Shown one piece after another: positions 48,999 to 56,929 of a stretch of DNA of 64,000 bases. The position numbers and the translations under genes were made by a program. The stretch comes from Microcystis elabens FACHB-917 (GTDB taxonomy: Bacteria > Cyanobacteriota > Cyanobacteriia > PCC-6307 > Cyanobiaceae). The number at the start of each line of letters is the position of its first letter. Within the stretch, counting starts at the first letter, position 1. The notes below the pieces were generated by a model. It saw nothing but the letters and a program-made list of their open reading frames with translations, was not told the origin of the DNA and did not search any database. The stretch is taken from positions 1-64,000 of the forward strand of contig NZ_JACJSZ010000002.1 in assembly GCF_014698445.1 (NCBI RefSeq), in the 5' to 3' direction.

Positions 48999-51449
48999 TC
49001 AGGCGGCCTCCGCATAGAGGGCGGTCTGCAGCTCGTGCACCGCTCGCTCGAAATCGGCCTTGCCGCCGAAGCAGCGCACCAGTTCCAACGGCGTTCCCAT
49101 GGTGTTGAACGGAGGGATCTGCAGGATCTTCACATTATCGAGCTCCGCCACCACGCCTTCGTCCTGGTATTTGGTGAGCAGCGCTTCCAGCACCGCCCGC
49201 GCCTGGGGCCCGTAGCGGTGGAACACATCCTGCTTCCGCACCCTTGCCGCCCGCTCGCGGCGGCTCAGGGGCGGCTGGTCGTAGGCGATGTGGCAGATCA
49301 GATCGAAGGGATCAAGCTCCAGCCCCACCTCCTCCTGCAGCGGCTCCAGCAGCAGCCCTTCCTCGGCCAGCTCCTCGATGATTGCCGCCTTGCGCGCCTC
49401 GCCCCGCCAGCGGCGCAGGAAGGCGTCGAGACTGGCGTAGTGCTCGCGCAGCGTGCGGCGGCTGTAGTCGCGCAGCAATTCGGTGACCAGCTTGCCGTTC
49501 TCATCCAGGTATTCGATCCGCTCGGTGAGCACCCGCACCGGCTGGCCTTTGATGTAGTACTTCTGGCGCCCCTCAGCGGTGGGGATGGCGAGGGCATCGG
49601 GGTCGAGCAGCAGCGTTTCGCACTCATCCGCAGCGTCCTCCTCCCAGGAATCGGTGGCGGAATCGGCACGTTCAGCTGTGGCGTCTTCGCCCAGGCGGGT
49701 GCCGTCTTCGCTGAAGTCTTCGGCCTGGATCGGTTCACCATCAAACTCCGGATCGGCGAAATGGTTGCTGGCTTTGCGGAAATCCACCAGGGTGAAGTAA
49801 TACTTCTGGCTGTCGGCATGCACCCGGGTGCCCCGGCCCACGATCTGTTTGAACTCCGTCATTGAGCCCACCTCCCGATCGAGCACAATCAGCCGGCAGG
49901 TCTGGGCATCGACGCCCGTGGACAGGAGCCGTGAGGTGGTGACGATCACCGGATAGGGCTCCAGCGGATCAATGAAGCTGTCGAGCTGCTCGATACCTTC
50001 GCTGTCGTTGCCGGTGACGCGCATCACATAGCGGCCATCGGCCTCCACCAGATCCTGGTTTTCATTGATCAGGGCCTGGCGCATCATCAAGGCGTGCTCC
50101 GTATCCACGCAGAACACGATCGTTTTCTGCATCCGATCGCCACTGGCTTTGAGATACTCCGTGATCCAGCGCGCCACCCGGCGGGTGCGTTCATCGATCA
50201 CCAGCACCCGATCGAAATCCTTCTGGTTGTAGAGGCGATCCTCAATAGCCTCGCCGCGATCATCCAACTCTCCGGGCCGGGGCCGGTAGCCCTCCACATC
50301 GAGATCAAGGTGCACCCGGATCACCTTGTAGGGCGCCAGGAAACCATCACGGACGCCCTGCTTGAGGGAGTAGGTGTAGAGCGGCTCACCGAAATACTCA
50401 ATATTTGACACATACCTGGTTTCCTTGGGCGTGGCCGTGAGACCCAGCTGGGTAGCGCTGCGGAAATAGTCGAGAATCTCGCGCCAGGCCGAATCCTCGG
50501 CGGCGCTGCCCCGGTGGCATTCATCCACCACGATCAGATCAAAAAAGTCTGGCGAAAACTCTTTGAACAGCTTCTGGCGCTCTTCCGGGCCTGTGAGCGC
50601 CTGATACAAGCCGAGGTAGATCTCGTGGGATTTGTTGATCTGCCGTTGGCGGTTCAGCGCCAACGCGATCGTTTCGAGGCTGCCATCGGCCCGCTCGATC
50701 GTTTTGGCGGCCGTGCTGAGCTTGGCCATGGCGCCGCCGAAGGGCCGGAAATCGTTCACCATCGTCTGGTTCACGAGCACGTTGCGATCGGCTAGAAACA
50801 AGATCCGCTTTTTCTGCCCCGCCTTCCACAGCCTCCAGATGATCTGAAACGCGGTGAACGTTTTGCCGGTACCCGTGGCCATCACCAGCAGGATGCGCTG
50901 CTGGCCCAGGGCGATCGCCTCCACCGTGGCCTGGATGGCGTTCACCTGGTAGTAGCGCGGATCCTTGCGGTTGCCACCGTCGTAGTAGGGCTGCAGGGCC
51001 ACCTGCTCCTGCGCCGGCGAGAAGCCCCGCCAGCGGCTGTAGCGCCGCCACAGCTCCGCCGGGCTGGGGAAGGCCTCCAGCGCCAGGGTGGTTTCCAGCG
51101 CCTCGCCCTGGCCGGTGCGGTCGTGAAACACGAAGCCATCGCCGTTGCTGGCGAACACATACGGCGTACGCAGGGCCTCGGCGTAGGCCAGCGCCTGCTG
51201 CAGCCCATCGCCGAGGGCATGGCTGTTGTCTTTGGCCTCGATCACCGCCAGCGGCACGCCTTCGTGGATCAGCAGGTAATCGGCCCGGCGGCGGCGACCG
51301 CGACTCACCAGACGGCCGCGCACGATGATGCGCCCATCGGTGAACGAGTGCTCCCGCAGGATCCGCTCCTTCAGCCAGCCCGCCTGGCGCAGGGCAGGGG
51401 TGATGAAGCGGTCACAGATGTCGGTTTCGCTCAGGCGCGGGCCGGCCAT
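48999..51449 (-). CDS. hsdR: Type I restriction endonuclease subunit R
   Basis: An 816-residue translocase-nuclease. N-terminal PD-(D/E)XK nuclease: ADYLLIHEGVPLAVIEAKD (Asp57, Glu71 and Lys73). Helicase motor: Walker A LLVMATGTGKTFTA (about 188-201), DECH box in LIVVDECHRGS, GLTATP and IVGRGTRVH. C-terminal specificity-interaction domain. Family EcoEI/type I-like. First gene of hsdR-hsdM-hsdS-ATPase-DUF4276. Confidence 0.95.
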   Translation of the reverse strand: MAGPRLSETDICDRFITPALRQAGWLKERILREHSFTDGRIIVRGRLVSRGRRRRADYLLIHEGVPLAVIEAKDNSHALGDGLQQALAYAEALRTPYVFASNGDGFVFHDRTGQGEALETTLALEAFPSPAELWRRYSRWRGFSPAQEQVALQPYYDGGNRKDPRYYQVNAIQATVEAIALGQQRILLVMATGTGKTFTAFQIIWRLWKAGQKKRILFLADRNVLVNQTMVNDFRPFGGAMAKLSTAAKTIERADGSLETIALALNRQRQINKSHEIYLGLYQALTGPEERQKLFKEFSPDFFDLIVVDECHRGSAAEDSAWREILDYFRSATQLGLTATPKETRYVSNIEYFGEPLYTYSLKQGVRDGFLAPYKVIRVHLDLDVEGYRPRPGELDDRGEAIEDRLYNQKDFDRVLVIDERTRRVARWITEYLKASGDRMQKTIVFCVDTEHALMMRQALINENQDLVEADGRYVMRVTGNDSEGIEQLDSFIDPLEPYPVIVTTSRLLSTGVDAQTCRLIVLDREVGSMTEFKQIVGRGTRVHADSQKYYFTLVDFRKASNHFADPEFDGEPIQAEDFSEDGTRLGEDATAERADSATDSWEEDAADECETLLLDPDALAIPTAEGRQKYYIKGQPVRVLTERIEYLDENGKLVTELLRDYSRRTLREHYASLDAFLRRWRGEARKAAIIEELAEEGLLLEPLQEEVGLELDPFDLICHIAYDQPPLSRRERAARVRKQDVFHRYGPQARAVLEALLTKYQDEGVVAELDNVKILQIPPFNTMGTPLELVRCFGGKADFERAVHELQTALYAEAA

Positions 51450-51535
51450 GGCAGCCTATGAGCGGCGATCCAGGACATTCTGAGGCCGATCAAGGCCCGT
51501 GGTGTGCCCGTGAAGGACCAGCTCCCCCTGCTGCT

Positions 51536-52843
51536 TCAGCGAGCCGACGGAACACGCAGACGGCGGTAGGGCTGCCAGCGGGGACTGGGATCCGCGATCA
51601 GGCCGAGCTGATGCCAGATCTTCCAACTGACAAGCATCGTGCTGTAGCCATAAATGAACAGCAACAGCGTGCCGAAACGACAGTGACGAAACCGTGTCCA
51701 TCCCTGCAGGGAGAAGGGGAATGGCGCTGCCAGCAGCGAAAGCCAGAGGATGGCGGGATGGCCGGCCAGCACATTCTCAACGATATAAGCCCATCCCAAC
51801 ACAACCATCAGCGGCCAGGACACAGCCTTCTGCGCCATCGCCAGCGCCGCGAAACGGGCCCGCCAGGTGAGCGAGGGGAAGTGCAGCAGCTGCTGCAGCA
51901 CAACCTGGAGGTAGCCCTGCACCCAGCGACGCCGCTGAATCCACAACGACCGCAGGCTGTCAGGCACCACCGTGGCACAGACCAGGTAGGGGCAATAGGC
52001 CAGAAAACACCCCTGCTGCACCAGCCGGGCAGTGAGATCCACATCCTCCGCCAGCAGAGTTGTGGAGAGGGGCCCGGCGCGGCGGAGCGCAGCGGTGCGA
52101 AACAACCCGAGCGCACCGGGGATCACATCCTGCGTGCGCTGCAGGTTGAGTGAGTAGCGGGTGAAAAAGCGCTGCAGCAGAATGTCGCCATATTCCAGAT
52201 CCTGCAATCTCCCCAGCAATGTGTCTGGATTGGCTACTGAGAGGTGGCCGCCGAGGGCATCATCTCCCTGTTGCAGGAGATAGCGCACTGCCAGCTTCAG
52301 GGTCTGGCGGGGAAAGAGGCAATCGGCATCCACCAGCAGCGCGAGGTCGCTGTCGATGCTGCTGATACCGCGGTTGAGCGCGGCGGCCTTGCCCGCCCTC
52401 GCTTGGCGGATCAGCCGCACCCGCGGCTCGAAACCCGCCACGACCGCCGCAGTCGCATCGGTGGAGCCGTCGTCGATCACCACCACCTGCAGCCGGGGGT
52501 AAGCCAGATTGAGCAGTGAGGTGAGAGTTGCGGCAATCACACCCTCCTCGTTGTGACAGGGCACCAGCACAGCAACACTGGGCCACTGCCCCGGTCGGAT
52601 CGCGGCCAGCCTGCGCTGATGCCGCCGCAGCACCACCAGGGCATAGAACACCAGCAGACGCAACAGGCCGATGGCGGTGGTGCACACAAACAGCACGAAC
52701 ACCAAAGCACTCAGCGCTGATGCATCCCGCCGTTCAATCAGGAAGAGAATGATCCCGACATGCAGCGAGAGCGCCAACAATGCATATACAACATCAGCGC
52801 AACCCAGTCGTCCAGCGACGACGCGAAGAGCAGGAAAACGCAC
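51536..52843 (-). CDS. Family 2 membrane glycosyltransferase
   Basis: A 435-residue processive-type GT2 enzyme. Two N-terminal helices (about 20-75), catalytic domain with VAVLVPCHNEEGVIAATLTS, VVVIDDGSTDAT, ALLVDADCLF, LLAEDVDLTARL and the QRRRW motif (Q..RW), then three or four C-terminal helices. DXD and QXXRW mark beta-glycan synthases (PgaC, hyaluronan or cellulose synthase relatives). No export or modifying genes are nearby. GTG start at 52841-52843. Cargo of the island right half. Confidence 0.88.
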   Translation of the reverse strand: MRFPALRVVAGRLGCADVVYALLALSLHVGIILFLIERRDASALSALVFVLFVCTTAIGLLRLLVFYALVVLRRHQRRLAAIRPGQWPSVAVLVPCHNEEGVIAATLTSLLNLAYPRLQVVVIDDGSTDATAAVVAGFEPRVRLIRQARAGKAAALNRGISSIDSDLALLVDADCLFPRQTLKLAVRYLLQQGDDALGGHLSVANPDTLLGRLQDLEYGDILLQRFFTRYSLNLQRTQDVIPGALGLFRTAALRRAGPLSTTLLAEDVDLTARLVQQGCFLAYCPYLVCATVVPDSLRSLWIQRRRWVQGYLQVVLQQLLHFPSLTWRARFAALAMAQKAVSWPLMVVLGWAYIVENVLAGHPAILWLSLLAAPFPFSLQGWTRFRHCRFGTLLLFIYGYSTMLVSWKIWHQLGLIADPSPRWQPYRRLRVPSAR

Positions 52844-53644
52844 GAATCGAGCTCTAAGGCTGGCGGAAATCCTGCGATACGTTGAGCGCCATCACGGATC
52901 TCAGCTGCGTGGGCTGGATCGAATTGCACTGTGCCCCTTCCTGCCGGTGCCGGCGCTGCCCATAGAAGGCACCGACAATGGTCCAGAGCGTGTCGTGTTT
53001 GCGGACGGTGGAGGGGCCGGGGTGGGCGGACAACATGAACGAATCGCAAGTCCGAATTTTAAGCCCCAGCGTTCGCTTACCCATAGCAGTCACGATTATT
53101 GACTTCAGACCAGCGTGCCGTCGAACCCGGCCAGCGCCTTGATCACAAGCAGATCCGGCAGCAGATTGCGGGCCTGCCGCTTGCCATGAATCAGGCTGCG
53201 GGGCAGGGCAGCCATGGAGCGGCCATCCGCCGGACGGCAGGGGCGACCTGCGGCGGAAACGAAGCCAGAAACCTGCGATGCCCGGCGCCGGGCACACTCC
53301 AGGTCCCGGCGAGGCTGGGTCGGTAGCGCCGCAGGCTGCCCAGCTGCAGCGGCCGGAGTCGCTACGGCAGGACCAACCGGCTCCAGAGCCATACCCCCGA
53401 ACCCACCCCCGCCGACCTGGGCCTGGCCGCCGGCTGTGGCGCCGATGCCGACAGCCTGCTGCAACTGCTGCTGGTTATGACCGGCCTGGGGATCTTCCGG
53501 GAAACGGCACCGCGGCCGGAAACCGAGGCCGTGCTCTCAGCCTTCGACTTCGGCGGCATTGCCGGCTGGTGGATGTGGGCGGCGGCCGAGGGGGGACGTC
53601 TTCGCCTCCGCACCCCCGGCGCGTACGCCCTGCTGCTGGAGCTT
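52844..53644. other. Region without a recognisable intact gene
   Basis: About 800 bases in which no open frame looks like a known family or has a credible start. Between about 53372 and 53640 one plus-strand frame reads TPADLGLAAGCGADADSLLQ then LLLVMTGLGIFRETAPRPET, weakly like the N-terminal dimerisation helices of O-methyltransferases, but no SAM-binding domain follows. It looks like decayed coding sequence. Confidence 0.5.
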
Positions 53645-54017
53645 TCAGCGGAAGGGATTGCCCACCTCCACTGCGCCATGACGGGCTCCGTCGCTGAGGT
53701 CTTCCGAGAGCAGCAGGCCACAGCCGCTCAGCTCCGCTGCGGCGATGATCCCGCATCACCGTACGAGAGCAGGTGCAGCTGGCGCCGATCGAGAGCCCCC
53801 TGCAGCACCCCAGGTGATCGGCAACACGTGCAGGCGGTTCCAGCTGTCGATCAAGATCCTGGCCTCCGCTCCCAGGATGGACTGGGGGCGCGTCACACGC
53901 GTGACGTGAACGAAGAACTGAAAGGACCCGGTCCGGATCCCGTTTGTCGTCCTCCTCCGGATCGACGCTCCCGGGATGGAGCAACACGATGGTGTCGAGA
54001 AAGCTGCCCGGAGCCAT
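53645..54017 (-). pseudogene. Decayed VapC PIN-domain gene (second copy)
   Basis: Starts MAPGSFLDTIVLLHPGSVDP, matching the intact vapC start at 43723 (MAPGCFLDTNVLLYAVSADP). The frame then breaks. In a second frame it reads FFVHVTRVTRPQSI, then EARILIDSWNRLHVLPITWG. In a third frame it reads AAAELSGCGLLLSEDLSDGA and AVEVGNPFR before the stop. Each piece matches the corresponding piece of the intact protein in order. A stretch matching about residues 29-43 is deleted, and the metal-site Asn of DTN is Ile. No antitoxin gene is left upstream before SUI1. Confidence 0.85.
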
Positions 54018-54151
54018 CAGCCGCAGCCCTCTGATCGAACCGGGCCGCCCACCGAGCTGGTGCACCTTGAATTCCCAGGAAGTGCCCAGACGGCGCAGCA
54101 GGCGCCGCTGCGGCAGCGCCCCACCAGAATGGGATTCATGGCGGCGCAGGC

Positions 54152-54490
54152 ATGATGGCCAAAAAAGTGGGTTGGCAGGAATTCGGGGGCCCAAGCAACG
54201 CCAACAGCACCGCCCGGCCCACCGCCGCCAGCCCGGCCACGCCCAGGGCCCAGCAGCAGGTGCGTGTGCAGCGCACCAAGGCCGGCAAGGGCGGCAAGCT
54301 GGTGACGGCGATCACCGGCCTGGAGCTGCCCGACGCCGACGCCCGCAGGCTGCTCAAGCAGCTCAAGGCCGGCGCCGGCACCGGCGGCACCCTCAAGGAC
54401 GGCGTGATCGAGTTGCAGGGCGACCAGGTGGCGCCAGCCCTGGCGGCTTTGGAGCAGGCCGGCTTCCGGCCCAGGCAGGCGGGGGGCTGA
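54152..54490 (+). CDS. SUI1/YciH-family translation factor
   Basis: A 112-residue protein with a flexible N-terminus (about 1-38) and a SUI1 domain: VRVQRTKAGKGGKLVTAITG, then GAGTGGTLKDGVIELQGDQV. Bacterial SUI1/YciH proteins resemble eIF1 and bind the small ribosomal subunit. Two adjacent ATGs (54152 and 54155) are both possible starts. It marks the right border of the accessory island, and ends 5 bases before the P450 start. Confidence 0.9.
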   Translation: MMAKKVGWQEFGGPSNANSTARPTAASPATPRAQQQVRVQRTKAGKGGKLVTAITGLELPDADARRLLKQLKAGAGTGGTLKDGVIELQGDQVAPALAALEQAGFRPRQAGG

Positions 54491-54495
54491 TCGCC

Positions 54496-55854
54496 ATGGC
54501 TCCCGGACTCCCTGCCGGCCCAAGGCCCCTGCCGAGCACCGGCGCCGTCTCGGGCCTGCTGGAGGCCCTGGCCTTCTTCCGCGACGGCGACTTCGCCCGG
54601 CGACGCTTCGAGCGCTTCGGCAACGTGTACGAAACGCGGCTGCTGGGCCAGCCACTGGTGTTCATCCGCGGCGGCCGGGCGATTCAGGAGCTGCTCGCCC
54701 AGCCGGAGGCCAGCGAGGGCTGGTGGCCCGCCAGTGTGAAGCAGCTGCTGGGCAGCCGCTCGCTGGCCAACCGCAACGGCGCCGACCACCGGGCGCGGCG
54801 GCGGGTGATGGGGCAGCTGTTCTCGGCGGCGGCGCTGCGCCGCTACAGCCCGGGCATCGTGGCCCTGGTGGACGCGCTGGCGGCAGATCTGGAGGCGGCC
54901 CCAGCACCGGTGCCGCTGGTGGAGCGGCTGCGGCGCTTCGCCTTCACGGTGATCGCCCAGGTGGTGCTGGGGCTGGAGGGGGCCGACCGCGAGGCCCTGT
55001 TCGCCGACTTCGAGATCTGGACCCGGGCCCTGTTCTCGATTCCACTGGCCATCCCAGGCAGCCCCTTCGCCCGGGCCCTGGCGGCGCGGGGGCGGCTGCT
55101 GGCCCGGCTGGGCGAGGTGCTGGAGCGGGCCCGCGAGCAGGCGGCCCACGGCCTGCCCCTGGCCGGCGGGCTCGACCTGCTCAGCGGCGGGCTGGACGAA
55201 GCCGGCCTGCCGCTCACCGACGACGACCTGGTGGAGCAGCTGCTGCTGTTGCTGTTCGCCGGCTACGAGACCACCGCCTCCTCGCTGGGCTGCCTGCTGG
55301 CGGCCCTGCTGCAGCACCCCCGGGTGCTGGCCTGGCTGCAGGAGGAGCTCGATGCCCTGCCCTGGCCGCCAGCAGCCGGCGAGGCCGCCACCGCCTATGA
55401 CGCCGCTGCGGCGCCCCGGCTGGCGGCGGTGGTGCAGGAGGTGATGCGCCTCAACCCGCCGGTGGGCGGCTTCTTCCGGCGCACAACACGGGAGCTGGTG
55501 CTTGATGGCGTGGCCGTACCGGCGGGGCGCGTGGTGCAGGTGGCCCTGGCCGCCACGAATCGCACCCTGCCGGAGGGAACCGGCAAGTCCGACCCGGCCG
55601 ACGATCTTGAACGGTTCCGGCCCGCCCGCCACCTCGGCGACGGCTGCGGGCTCACCCTGCTGCCGTTCGGCGGCGGTGAGCGGGTGTGCCTGGGCAAGGC
55701 GCTGGCGGAACTGGAGATCCGGCTGCTGGCGGCGGGCCTGTTGAAGCAGCTGCGGCTGGAGCTGGCCCCGGGGCAGGACCTCAGCCTGCAGCTGGTACCC
55801 AGTCCCAGCCCCCGCGGCGGCCTGCTGGTGACGGCGGCGGCCCGGGCCGCCTGA
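54496..55854 (+). CDS. Cytochrome P450
   Basis: A 452-residue P450 monooxygenase. I-helix LLFAGYETTASS, ExxR in VVQEVMRLNPPVGGFFRRT, and haem ligand loop LLPFGGGERVCLGKA with the cysteine thiolate are clear. No membrane anchor. It resembles the CYP120-like retinoid/carotenoid P450s of cyanobacteria, but substrate is not readable. 5 bases after SUI1, and its stop overlaps the next ATG (TGATG). Confidence 0.9.
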   Translation: MAPGLPAGPRPLPSTGAVSGLLEALAFFRDGDFARRRFERFGNVYETRLLGQPLVFIRGGRAIQELLAQPEASEGWWPASVKQLLGSRSLANRNGADHRARRRVMGQLFSAAALRRYSPGIVALVDALAADLEAAPAPVPLVERLRRFAFTVIAQVVLGLEGADREALFADFEIWTRALFSIPLAIPGSPFARALAARGRLLARLGEVLERAREQAAHGLPLAGGLDLLSGGLDEAGLPLTDDDLVEQLLLLLFAGYETTASSLGCLLAALLQHPRVLAWLQEELDALPWPPAAGEAATAYDAAAAPRLAAVVQEVMRLNPPVGGFFRRTTRELVLDGVAVPAGRVVQVALAATNRTLPEGTGKSDPADDLERFRPARHLGDGCGLTLLPFGGGERVCLGKALAELEIRLLAAGLLKQLRLELAPGQDLSLQLVPSPSPRGGLLVTAAARAA

Positions 55855-56213
55855 TGGGAGGCGCCGCTGCCAAGCAGCACCGCCTCCCGACGGCCAAGTT
55901 CCGGTTGCTGCACGATCACCTGCGCCAGCTTGATCTGGCCCGGCCGGAGCAACTGCACCAGCCGCTGCCGATCCCCCGGCGGGTCCTGGAACCGGTGCAC
56001 AGCCGCGCCTACCACCACGACGATCGCTTCGGCAGACTGGCCCTCCGCGGCACCGGGAAACCACTGCGCGACCGGATGGTCCTGGAGGCCTGCCTGCGGG
56101 GCATCCCGGCGGCCACAGTGACCGGCAGCGTCTACGACGCCCTGACGGCCCTCATGCGGCGCGGCGCCATGGCCTGGTGTTCCGGGCGGCCACGGAGACG
56201 TGCCTGCCGCTGA
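55854..56213 (+). pseudogene. Collapsed histone-deacetylase-family gene
   Basis: A 119-residue frame joining two ends of an HDAC/AcuC-family protein. Residues about 12-60 (LPTAKFRLLHDHLRQL, HQPLPIPRRVLEPVHSRAYH) match the family's N-terminal part. Residues about 72-100 (LRDRMVLEACLRGIPAATVT, VYDALTALMRR) match its C-terminal end. The central 200 or so residues, with the zinc site, are missing in frame. A one-base shift near the end moves RRHGLVFRAATE into another frame. The ATG overlaps the P450 stop. A functional enzyme is very unlikely. Confidence 0.7.
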
Positions 56214-56266
56214 GCGGTGAACAGACGGGCGGGCTCCCACAATGGTGTCACTTCCGCCGCGAGCCG

Positions 56267-56929
56267 ATGACCGCCGCCCCCGCCGATCCCACCTACGGCG
56301 AGCTCACCAGCCGACGCAACAGCACCAACATCGTCTGGCACCACTCCACGGTGACCCGGGCCGCCCGGGCCCACCAGCGGGGCCACCGCAGCGCCATCCT
56401 CTGGTTCACAGGGCTCTCGGGGGCGGGGAAGAGCACCCTGGCCAATGCGGTGAATTCGGCCCTGTTCGAGCAGGGGCTGGCCTGCTACGTGCTCGATGGC
56501 GACAACGTCCGCCACGGTCTGTGCAGCGATCTGGGCTTCTCCGACACCGACCGTGAAGAGAACATCCGCCGGATCGGTGAGGTGGCCAAGCTGTTCCTGG
56601 ACGCCGGCGTGGTGGTGCTCACCGCCTTCGTCTCCCCCTTCCGGGCCGACCGCCAGCGGGCGCGGGAGCTGGTGGAGCCGGGCGACTTCCTCGAGATCCA
56701 CTGCGCCGCGGACCTGACGGTCTGCGAGCGGCGGGACACCAAGGGCCTCTACGCCAAGGCCAGGGGCGGGGAGATCAAGGAGTTCACCGGCATCTCCAGC
56801 CCCTATGAGGCCCCCGAGACCCCGGAGCTGCGGGTGGCGACCGGGGAGCAGAGCCTCGACGACTCGGTGGCCCAGGTGATGGCCGAACTGCAGCGGCGCG
56901 GGATCATTCCGGCTCCGGCGGATCCCTGA
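56267..56929 (+). CDS. cysC: Adenylylsulfate kinase
   Basis: A 220-residue APS kinase (APS + ATP to PAPS) for sulfate assimilation. Visible: NIVWHHSTVTRAARAHQRGH, Walker A GLSGAGKSTLANA, GDNVRHGLCSDLGFSDTDRE and FVSPFRADRQRARELV, all family hallmarks. The ATG at 56267 is chosen; upstream residues belong to the decayed HDAC tail. Last 26 bases overlap the convergent permease gene. Confidence 0.95.
   Translation: MTAAPADPTYGELTSRRNSTNIVWHHSTVTRAARAHQRGHRSAILWFTGLSGAGKSTLANAVNSALFEQGLACYVLDGDNVRHGLCSDLGFSDTDREENIRRIGEVAKLFLDAGVVVLTAFVSPFRADRQRARELVEPGDFLEIHCAADLTVCERRDTKGLYAKARGGEIKEFTGISSPYEAPETPELRVATGEQSLDDSVAQVMAELQRRGIIPAPADP

Noticed and set aside
51456-51701. A minus-strand frame ending in LVLHGHTTGLDRPQNVLDRR between hsdR and the glycosyltransferase
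   Set aside because: The ending looks protein-like, but it overlaps the glycosyltransferase in another frame and I cannot match it to a family.
52671-53102. A plus-strand frame overlapping the glycosyltransferase start and the region upstream
   Set aside because: No start context or family similarity; composition suggests noise.
53477-54034. A 185-codon plus-strand open frame
   Set aside because: Most of it is antisense to the vapC remnant. The first third might belong to a decayed gene, but no family match is firm.
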